Shown piece by piece: positions 1 to 6,082 of a stretch of 18,975 nt of DNA. Source of the DNA: Desulfobacterales bacterium (lineage in GTDB: Bacteria > Desulfobacterota > Desulfobacteria > Desulfobacterales > Desulfobacteraceae). A program made the position numbers and the translations under genes. Position 1 is the stretch's first letter. Every line of letters begins with the position of its first letter. The stretch is from positions 1 to 18,975 of the forward strand of contig JAKSAU010000080.1 in assembly GCA_022361535.1 (NCBI GenBank), read 5' to 3'. The notes under the pieces were generated by a model that worked only from the letters and a program-made list of their open reading frames with translations, ran no database searches and had not been told where the DNA came from.

Positions 1-1556
1 GAGTTCTCCTTGAGAACGGCCAGCCTCAGGTCTTCTTTAATACCGGTATGTCCGGCGACTTTAAGATTTGCCAGGCCATTTTTTCGGATATAATGGGAGG
101 CCAAAGGCAGGCTTAAAACGGCTGCATCAAGCTGTCCCGCAGATACCTGCTCCAGGCACGACTCAATAGTATTTACAGGCAGATAGTCAAGTTTCGGATA
201 TTTGATCAGTATTTTTTCAAAGATATTTGATGTTGGGACAAGGCCTGTTCTCATGGTGTCCAGATCCGGAATGCCTGCAATAAAGGGGCTGTCCTCCCTG
301 GCGATGATGGCCACATCATAATTGGTGTATCCGGCAGTAAATTCCAGGTCTTTTTGTCTTGGCCAGGTTTTAGAGATCATTGGAACCAGATCGCTGATAC
401 CACTTTTAATTTGCAATATGCACTCATCAAAACTGGAAACCGGATAAGGGACAAATTCAATGTCCAGCCTTTCGCTGAATATTTCCGACAGATCCGGCAC
501 AATGCCCATTGCCTGGCTGCCGCGATAAGCTGAATAGGGCATCTGTTCTTTTGAAATACAATATGTCAGTTTCTTTTTTTCAACCAGCCACTCTCTTTCT
601 TCAGGGGTTAGCCCTACATCCTCCTGGCCGATTCGTCGCCCAGCCCGAGAAAACCACTTCTCTTTTAGGATCCGCATCTCCGATAGCGTTATTCTGGACA
701 GGGCTTTATCCAATATGGAAAAGAGTATGGGATTTGTTTTAAGAACAGCAAAATGCATGGAAGATGTTTTCTGCAGTTCATCGTTGTCCAACCACTTCGA
801 AAGGGTAAGGTCTGTGAACCCAAATTTTGTAATCAGATAAAGTGCGATCCCTTCCTGTTCGACTGTGGCAGCCACTTTACCTTGGTCTACATACTCAAGA
901 GCCTGGCGGCTGCTTTCTACCTCAATGATATGAACTTCAGGATAGTGGGTTTTAAAAAATTCAATAGTGGACCATCCCTTGGGCATGGCAATGATTTTTC
1001 CGTCCAAATCATCTAAGGTCTGAAGGTCCCGTGTGTCAGACCTGTAGATCAGTACATGCTTTGAATGATAATAGGGTGCTGAGAAAAAAGCTTTTTTCTG
1101 GCGTTCCGGGGTGATGCTAAGTGAATGGAGTACATCGAGCTTACCGTCAAAAAACATTTTGACCAGTTCGTCCCAGGTATATCCATTGATATAAGAGAAG
1201 TTTAGGCCGGATTTTTCAGCAAGAAGGTCCATCAGTTCAATGCCAAACCCGGCAGGCTCTCCGTCAGCTACAAAATCAAAAGGGGGCCAGTCAAACTCAT
1301 TGGACACTTTAATAACCGGATTGGTTTCTATAAAGGCCTTTTCCTGATCCGTATAATCATAGGAAAAGCCCCTGACCGTGTCAGTGGACGGACTTGTTTT
1401 TTCTCGATCTGCGCTAAGTACTGGGTTTGAGAAGATAATCAGGCATAAAGATATTGACAAAACTGCCCAAATACCAACACGCTTTAAGCAATTGTTATTT
1501 TTCACACAGTTCTTGATAAAAAGTTTCTTTTTAGGACCTTTATTTTTGGAGAACAT
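1..1556 (-). CDS. Sensor protein with tandem periplasmic solute-binding (SBP_bac_3-like) domains, 3' part cut by window edge
   Basis: I translated this frame by hand: it is open for 518 codons from ATG 1556 to the left edge, with no stop. Residues about 28-48 form a hydrophobic signal or membrane anchor ending near SNPVLSA. Residues about 75-303 look like a type 3 extracellular solute-binding domain (FDWPPFDF, AGFGIELMDLLAEKSGL, LSITPERQKKAFFSAPYY). A second domain of the same type starts near 318 (LTPEEREWLVEKKKLTY, SDLVPMISKTWPRQKDLEFT). Tandem domains after one N-terminal membrane segment are the usual input half of BvgS-type histidine kinases or GGDEF proteins, so a cytoplasmic output domain is expected beyond the edge; it cannot be seen here. 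The start lies 1 nt after the nadA stop, inside an inverted repeat. An alternative GTG at codon 18 (1505) would give a more typical signal peptide. Family assignment is good; the ligand and output are unknown. Confidence 0.8.
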   Translation of the reverse strand, partial: MFSKNKGPKKKLFIKNCVKNNNCLKRVGIWAVLSISLCLIIFSNPVLSADREKTSPSTDTVRGFSYDYTDQEKAFIETNPVIKVSNEFDWPPFDFVADGEPAGFGIELMDLLAEKSGLNFSYINGYTWDELVKMFFDGKLDVLHSLSITPERQKKAFFSAPYYHSKHVLIYRSDTRDLQTLDDLDGKIIAMPKGWSTIEFFKTHYPEVHIIEVESSRQALEYVDQGKVAATVEQEGIALYLITKFGFTDLTLSKWLDNDELQKTSSMHFAVLKTNPILFSILDKALSRITLSEMRILKEKWFSRAGRRIGQEDVGLTPEEREWLVEKKKLTYCISKEQMPYSAYRGSQAMGIVPDLSEIFSERLDIEFVPYPVSSFDECILQIKSGISDLVPMISKTWPRQKDLEFTAGYTNYDVAIIAREDSPFIAGIPDLDTMRTGLVPTSNIFEKILIKYPKLDYLPVNTIESCLEQVSAGQLDAAVLSLPLASHYIRKNGLANLKVAGHTGIKEDLRLAVLKEN

Positions 1557-1581
1557 GTTAAAGGTTTAACATGTTCTCCAA
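1546..1581 (-). repeat. Perfect 17-bp inverted repeat over the nadA stop and the next start codon
   Basis: Arms 1546-1562 and 1565-1581 are perfect reverse complements separated by two bases. In minus-strand RNA the 5' arm is TTGGAGAACATGTTAAA, made of the last nadA codons, and the 3' arm holds the nadA stop and the sensor ATG (1556-1554). The hairpin would pair the only GGAG in the area with bases just past that ATG. It has no T-tract, so a simple intrinsic terminator is unlikely; control of translation or of transcript ends is more plausible. Confidence 0.8.
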
Positions 1582-2604
1582 TGCCGTTAAAGCCTCTTTT
1601 TTAATTTTTTCATCAAGGGTGACAATGTTGGTCTGCCCGATATTTTCCAAGGTCGTTGCCAGATTTTTCAAATTTATTTTGTGCATATAGGGGCAGAACG
1701 CATCACTTAAGGGAAGGATCTTTTTATCTGGGTGTTCTGCTGCCAGGCGTTTAATAAGATTGATTTCCGTACCCACAACAATAGTACTGTCAGCCGGAGC
1801 ATCTGTAATGTACCTGACAATAAAGCTTGTTGAACCGCAGGCATCAGCCCCTTTAACCACATCATGGGGGCATTCCGGGTGCACCACAATACTTGCATCA
1901 GGGAAATTATCTCTCATGGATTTAATCTGGTCCGGGGTAAACTGGGTATGAACCTGGCAGTTTCCCTTCCACAAAATTACCTTTGCTTTATTCAAAGCTT
2001 CTATTGTAAGACCGCCCAAAGGTTTTGCAGGGTCCCAAATTAAGACTGTTTCCATTGGTATGTTTAATGCGGCTGCAGTATTTTTTCCCAAATGTTCATC
2101 AGGAAAAAAGAATATTTTTTCCCGCTGTTCAAAGGCCCATTCAAATGTTCTCAAGGCATTGGAAGATGAACATACTGCACCGTTGCTGCGACCGCAAAAA
2201 GCTTTGACGCCCACATGAGAATTCATATAAGCAATCGGTGTAACAATATCTTTGCCAAGGGCATCAACCACCTCATTCCATGCTGCTTCAACATCTTCGG
2301 GCTTTGCCATATCTGCCATCCAGCAACCTGCATTGGGATCGGGTATCTGGACCGTCTGATCGTCATTGGCTAAAATAGCTGCACTCTCTGCCATAAAGGA
2401 CACACCGCAGACAACAATATGCTTTGCTTTTTCATCCCGGGCCACCCGTTGGGCCAGGGCAAATGTATCTCCCCTGTGATTGCCCAGATCTACAATATCC
2501 TTGCGCTGATAGTGGTGGGTTAAAATGACGAGGTCATTACCCAGTTCATGCTTGATCCGGGTAATTTTATCCATGATTTCCTTGTTTCCGAAATCAGTGT
2601 CCAT
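1558..2604 (-). CDS. nadA: Quinolinate synthase
   Basis: NadA condenses iminoaspartate with dihydroxyacetone phosphate to quinolinate in de novo NAD synthesis, using an oxygen-sensitive [4Fe-4S] cluster. The 348-residue protein has the family's three-fold repeat layout. The three conserved cluster cysteines are visible: C66 in VVCGVSFMAESAAIL, C145 in AVCSSSNA and C304 in AFCPYM. Other hallmarks are THHYQ near 29-33, PDPNAGCWMADMA, HPECPHDVV and VVGTEINLIKRL. The ATG is preceded by AGGAAAGGAA overlapping the metW stop, only 3 nt away, so it is probably cotranscribed and translationally coupled with the met genes. nadB and nadC are not in the window, and placement behind methionine genes is unusual. 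Length is ordinary for the family. Confidence 0.96.
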   Translation of the reverse strand: MDTDFGNKEIMDKITRIKHELGNDLVILTHHYQRKDIVDLGNHRGDTFALAQRVARDEKAKHIVVCGVSFMAESAAILANDDQTVQIPDPNAGCWMADMAKPEDVEAAWNEVVDALGKDIVTPIAYMNSHVGVKAFCGRSNGAVCSSSNALRTFEWAFEQREKIFFFPDEHLGKNTAAALNIPMETVLIWDPAKPLGGLTIEALNKAKVILWKGNCQVHTQFTPDQIKSMRDNFPDASIVVHPECPHDVVKGADACGSTSFIVRYITDAPADSTIVVGTEINLIKRLAAEHPDKKILPLSDAFCPYMHKINLKNLATTLENIGQTNIVTLDEKIKKEALTALENMLNL

Positions 2605-2607
2605 TGT

Positions 2608-3219
2608 TTATTCCTTTCCTATTAAAAAAATCCCATAGGTGGCAAATAGGTTGGGCAGCACAAACACTCTTCTGCCCGTAGCATGCTGGTTTTTGGTATT
2701 AATTGCAGCCCGCTTTAATATTTTAAAGCCGGTCTGGGCGGCAAACTCTTTAAAATCATTAAGGCTAAGCACCCTGATATTGGGTGTGTTATGCCATTCA
2801 TAAGGCAGTTCCGGGGTAACAGGGGCTCTGCCAGTAGTTGCCAGTTGGTACCTAACCTTGATGTGGCCGAAATTGGGAAAACTGACCACACAACGTTTTG
2901 CAACCCTGAGCATGGCCTGGATCAGGGTGCCTGGATCATAGACTTGCTGCAAAGTTTGTGAGCAGATGGCAAAGTCAAAGGCATTGTCCGGGTAATCTTC
3001 AAGTTCTTCATTAATGTCTCCCTGGAGAACAGAAATCCCTTTTTCAATACACTTGACTACTTTGGATTCTTTTTTTTCAATGCCCCGTTCAATGACTTGT
3101 TTTTCCTGCTTGAGCCAGTGAAGCAGCTCCCCTTCCCCGCAGCCTAATCCCAGCACTTTTGATCCGGGTTCGATCCAGGATGCGATAATTTTTAAGTCAT
3201 ATCTTAAAGGGGTTGTCAT
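2608..3219 (-). CDS. metW: Methionine biosynthesis protein MetW (class I SAM-methyltransferase-like)
   Basis: This 203-residue protein matches MetW along its length: SQTLQQVYDPGTLIQAMLRV (about 87-106), VVSFPNFGHIKVRYQL, GRAPVT, LPYEWHNTPNI and LNDFKEF. MetW is the usual partner of MetX in Proteobacteria that lack the E. coli-type MetA route and is needed for full homoserine acyltransferase activity. Its ATG overlaps the metX stop (ATGA), the classic arrangement for coupled partners. The nucleotide-binding motif I reads VLGLGCGEGELL (22-33), where the family normally has Asp at the first Gly (residue 24), so SAM binding may be weakened and the role structural. No separate promoter is visible. 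The assignment is firm; any methyl-transfer activity is unproven. Confidence 0.93.
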   Translation of the reverse strand: MTTPLRYDLKIIASWIEPGSKVLGLGCGEGELLHWLKQEKQVIERGIEKKESKVVKCIEKGISVLQGDINEELEDYPDNAFDFAICSQTLQQVYDPGTLIQAMLRVAKRCVVSFPNFGHIKVRYQLATTGRAPVTPELPYEWHNTPNIRVLSLNDFKEFAAQTGFKILKRAAINTKNQHATGRRVFVLPNLFATYGIFLIGKE

Positions 3220-4376
3220 GGGGTTACACTCCGTAAAAAACCTGTGATCAAATTGTTCAGGTGGTCATTGGGCAAAAGAAATGCGTCATGTCCCCACTTT
3301 GCCTCAATCTCACAAAAACTGACATCTAAATTGTTCTTTTTCATGGCAGTGACCATTTCCCTGGACTGGTAAGTTGGGTAAAGCCAGTCCGAGGTATAGG
3401 ACACTACCAAAAATTTAGATGCCGTCTTTGAAAATGCATTAACAAGTGAGCCTTTGCCGTGCTCCCTTGCCAGGTCAAAATAATCGGCAGCCTTGGTAAT
3501 ATATAAAAAAGAGTTGGCATCAAAGCGTTCGATGAACTTGTTTCCCTGGTACTGCAGATAGGATTCAACCTGGAATTCAGCACCAAACTCAAACTTGAGG
3601 GCGCTTCTGTTCTGAAGCCGTCTGCCGAATTTTGTGCGCATGGATTCATCTGACAGATAAGTTATGTGCCCGATCATCCTGGCAATGGCAAGACCCATGT
3701 CAGGCTTGTTTCCACCATAATAATTACCCTCATTCCAGTTTGGGTCTGCCATGATGGATTGGCGGGCCACTTCGTTAAACGCAATGGCCAGGGCAGAGTG
3801 GCGGCAGGTAGAGGCCAAAGGAATAGCTGATGCAACCATATCCGGGTAGCGAACAGACCAGTCCAAAACCTGCATCCCGCCTACAGAACCACCGATCACT
3901 GACAGCAGCCGTTTGATGCATAAATGGTCAACCAGGGCTTTTTGGGCCCTGACCATATCCCCTACAGTGATCATGGGAAAAGAAATACCAAACGGTTTTC
4001 CTGTACCCGGATCGGTTGATGAGGGTCCGGTCGAACCCATACAGGACCCAAGGATATTAGAACAGATTACAAAATACTTATCTGTATCAATGGCTTTGCC
4101 CGGACCGACCATGATATCCCACCAACCGGGTTTGGGGTCGTCAGCGTTATAATAGCCTGCCACATGGGAATCGCCGGTCAGGGCGTGGAGAACAAGTATA
4201 ACGTTGGATTTGTCCGGGTTGAGTGTGCCGCAGGTTTCGTAAGCTATGGTGATTGGCCCTAACGACGCACCGCTTTCAAGGGTCATGGCATTGCTGTCAT
4301 CAGCAAAGATGAAGTGCTTTTTTTCCACAATGCCGACAGTGGCACCGCTTTGGTCATGTCCGATATATTCACTCAT
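3216..4376 (-). CDS. metX: Homoserine O-acetyltransferase (MetX type)
   Basis: MetX transfers an acyl group, usually acetyl, from acyl-CoA to the homoserine hydroxyl, activating it for sulfhydrylation. The 386-residue alpha/beta-hydrolase protein shows the nucleophile elbow IGGSVGGMQVLDW with Ser164, the Asp in YTSDWLYP (Asp330) and the His in WGHDAFLL (His363), which together form the catalytic triad. Also conserved are ITIAYETCGTLN, LVLHALTGDSHVAG, WWDIMVGPGKAIDTD and the SNILGSCMGSTGPSS stretch. GGAG lies 7 nt before the ATG. It sits 51 nt downstream of metY and overlaps metW by 4 nt. Acetyl rather than succinyl specificity is inferred from family and from the metY neighbour; the acyl group cannot be fixed from sequence alone. 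Confidence 0.95.
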   Translation of the reverse strand: MSEYIGHDQSGATVGIVEKKHFIFADDSNAMTLESGASLGPITIAYETCGTLNPDKSNVILVLHALTGDSHVAGYYNADDPKPGWWDIMVGPGKAIDTDKYFVICSNILGSCMGSTGPSSTDPGTGKPFGISFPMITVGDMVRAQKALVDHLCIKRLLSVIGGSVGGMQVLDWSVRYPDMVASAIPLASTCRHSALAIAFNEVARQSIMADPNWNEGNYYGGNKPDMGLAIARMIGHITYLSDESMRTKFGRRLQNRSALKFEFGAEFQVESYLQYQGNKFIERFDANSFLYITKAADYFDLAREHGKGSLVNAFSKTASKFLVVSYTSDWLYPTYQSREMVTAMKKNNLDVSFCEIEAKWGHDAFLLPNDHLNNLITGFLRSVTP

Positions 4377-4427
4377 GGGCCTGCTCCAAACCTTGCGCTG
4401 TTTCTTTTCCCTATCGAAAGTCCTTTT

Positions 4428-5675
4428 TTAAGTTTTCGCCAGTGCCTGGTCCAGGTCACGGCAGATGTCGTCCGGGTGTTCTATTCCCGTGGAAAAACGT
4501 ATCAGACAAGGGTCTGCCATCTTGTCTCTTTGCTCCTGCGGGAAGTTGACATACTGGGAGGAATAGGGATGGATCACAAGGGTTTTACAGTCCCCGAGAT
4601 TGGCAAGGTTTAATATCATCTTCAGGTTGTTGATCAGGGTGAAACAGGCATCCTGGTTCTCAAGACCAAAGGTCAGCATCGTGCCAAATCCTTTTTCTCT
4701 AAATTGAGATCTTGCGATATCATGGCAGGGATGACCTTTAAATCCCGGGAAATTAACCCACTTCACCTTTGGGTGTGCTTTGAGAAACTCGGCGACAGCC
4801 ATAGCGTTCGCCATATGTTTTTCCATGCGTACCCCAAGAGTTGACAACCCGATTACCGTCAGGAACGAGTGGAACGGGGCCGGTGTGGTTCCGAAATTAA
4901 CATGATACTCTTTCCACATCCGGGTAAGAAAGCTTAAAGACGGGTCTTTGCCTGCAAACGGAGCGAAATCCTTGAATTTTTCCGTACTCCAGTCAAACTC
5001 GCCTTTGTCAACTACCACACCACCAAGAGCAGCACCGTGGCCTGAAAAATATTTTGTGGTGGAGTGCATGACAATATCCGCACCCAGTTCCAGGGGACGA
5101 CACAGCCATGGGGAGGCCAGGGTATTATCAATTAACAAAGGAATACCGTTTTCATGGGCAATGTCTGCTAAACTGCTGATATCTGCGATTTCCATTCCCG
5201 GATTGGTGATGGTTTCCATGTATACAAACCGGGTTTTTTCATTGATCTGGGCTGCCACCTCATCCGGCTTTAACGGATGGGCAAACCTTGCTGTAATACC
5301 GTATTTTTTAAAAATATTAGTAAACAGGGCAAAGGTAGACATGAACAAGGAGGATGAGGCAACAAATTCATCTCCTGCCCGAAGCAGGGTCATGCAGGCA
5401 TCGGCAATGGCTGCCATCCCGGATGAGGTTGCCACAGCTGCTTTACCGGATTCAAGCGCTGCCAGTTTTTCCTCTAAATGCTTGCTGGTAGGATTGGTCA
5501 GGCGCATATAGATGTGATCATCAGTCTGGCCGGCAAATGTCCGGCCGAGGGATTCCGCCGTATCGTGGATATGGGCTGCCGTCTGAAAAATAGGAGGCAA
5601 GGTCGCCCCGTCCCATGCATTTTTATCTATGCCTTCATGGATGGCCCGGGTCTCAAACCGGTATTGGTCTTTCAT
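4428..5675 (-). CDS. metY: O-acetylhomoserine sulfhydrylase (PLP-dependent Cys/Met metabolism enzyme)
   Basis: This enzyme makes homocysteine from O-acetylhomoserine and sulfide, the direct sulfhydrylation route that suits a sulfide-rich cell. The 415-residue protein starts with the typical YRFETRAIHEG; it carries YMRLTNPTSKHLEEKLAALE, the SSGMAAI cofactor loop, METITNPGMEIADI, LIDNTLASPWLCRPLELGAD and the PLP lysine K208 in MHSTTKYFSGHG. I chose ATG 5675 because homology begins there. The same frame runs open a further 110 codons upstream, but that stretch is AT-rich, unlike the family, and overlaps the promoter. AGGG lies about 10-12 nt before the ATG. It is the first gene of the met-nad-sensor run. 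Cystathionine lyase or synthase members of the same fold are the main alternative; the metX neighbour argues for the sulfhydrylase. Confidence 0.93.
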   Translation of the reverse strand: MKDQYRFETRAIHEGIDKNAWDGATLPPIFQTAAHIHDTAESLGRTFAGQTDDHIYMRLTNPTSKHLEEKLAALESGKAAVATSSGMAAIADACMTLLRAGDEFVASSSLFMSTFALFTNIFKKYGITARFAHPLKPDEVAAQINEKTRFVYMETITNPGMEIADISSLADIAHENGIPLLIDNTLASPWLCRPLELGADIVMHSTTKYFSGHGAALGGVVVDKGEFDWSTEKFKDFAPFAGKDPSLSFLTRMWKEYHVNFGTTPAPFHSFLTVIGLSTLGVRMEKHMANAMAVAEFLKAHPKVKWVNFPGFKGHPCHDIARSQFREKGFGTMLTFGLENQDACFTLINNLKMILNLANLGDCKTLVIHPYSSQYVNFPQEQRDKMADPCLIRFSTGIEHPDDICRDLDQALAKT

Positions 5676-5714
5676 GGTATTTTTTACCCTAAATTTTAAA
5701 AGCAACAAATTTTT

Positions 5715-5743
5715 AATATCACATCGTGGTTTTTTTTTGTCAA
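5715..5743 (-). promoter_or_regulatory. Candidate sigma-70 promoter for the met operon
   Basis: On the minus strand TTGACA (5743-5738) matches the -35 consensus exactly. It is followed 17 bp later by GATATT (5720-5715), a weaker -10; TATTAA two bases further on is an alternative. The start point would lie near 5708, giving a leader of about 30 nt before metY. No SAM riboswitch could be recognised in the short leader. Confidence 0.4.
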
Positions 5744-5831
5744 TATCTAACCCCACTAAAACCAGGGATAGCGCATTTTGATTGTCAGTAAGGCTCGTTT
5801 GTTTAAGGAAAAAGGTATCAGGTGTTTGATC

Positions 5832-5930
5832 GAAAATGGTCGCGGTACAATTCGTAAGTATTGGAGAATATGAAAATGGCATTATTTTCCAAAAAATGGC
5901 AATATATTTCCCAATTTTCATAAAAAATGG
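5832..5930 (+). repeat. Four direct copies of an AAAATGG motif
   Basis: GAAAATGG occurs at 5832-5839 and 5872-5879, and AAAAATGG at 5892-5899 and 5923-5930. Their spacings are 40, 20 and 31 bp. The first three fall on two-helical-turn steps, so they could be sites for a regulator on one DNA face, but AT-rich composition makes chance recurrence possible. Confidence 0.35.
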
Positions 5931-5951
5931 TACTTTAGTATCATTTTTTAT
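5920..5951. repeat. 15-bp-arm imperfect palindrome upstream of the adhesin
   Basis: ATAAAAAATGGTACT (5920-5934) and AGTATCATTTTTTAT (5937-5951) are reverse complements except for one position, which is a G-U pair in plus-strand RNA. The two-base centre suits a dimeric DNA-binding protein better than a stable RNA hairpin. The site ends 131 bp before the adhesin start codon, and its left arm includes the last AAAATGG motif. Confidence 0.5.
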
Positions 5952-6070
5952 ATTAAATAATAGTATATATATAGAATAAATAAGTATACGAATGAAACAG
6001 ATCATTCCCGAAACCTAAGCGAAAATAGAAAAAACAGCCGGGAATTGGTCTTTAGTTTTATAGATAGAAC

Positions 6071-6077
6071 GAAGGAG
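6071..6077 (+). promoter_or_regulatory. Ribosome binding site that fixes the adhesin GTG start
   Basis: GAAGGAG is a near-perfect Shine-Dalgarno sequence. It lies 5 nt before GTG 6083, which supports the GTG start even though no ATG is near. Confidence 0.8.
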
Positions 6078-6082
6078 ATATC

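Larger units (their letters stand above)
5676..6082. other. 407-bp AT-rich divergent regulatory gap between metY and the adhesin
   Basis: The gap holds the candidate metY promoter at its left end, four AAAATGG-type motifs in the middle, an imperfect 15-bp-arm palindrome at 5920-5951, a very AT-rich block at about 5941-5990, and the adhesin ribosome site at its right end. I found no convincing small gene on either strand and no consensus -35/-10 pair for the adhesin. Confidence 0.6.

Noticed and set aside
4948..5511. A 187-codon plus-strand frame opposite metY.
   Set aside because: metY is a certain gene over the same bases, and this product has no recognisable feature.
5676..5745. A possible SAM riboswitch ahead of the methionine operon.
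   Set aside because: The leader is only about 30 nt if the promoter call is right, and no SAM-I or SAM-II core motif could be found by eye.
5676..6005. A 110-codon upstream extension of the metY frame to an ATG at 6005.
   Set aside because: The added sequence is AT-rich, unlike any family member, and would cover the likely promoter; homology begins at the ATG at 5675.
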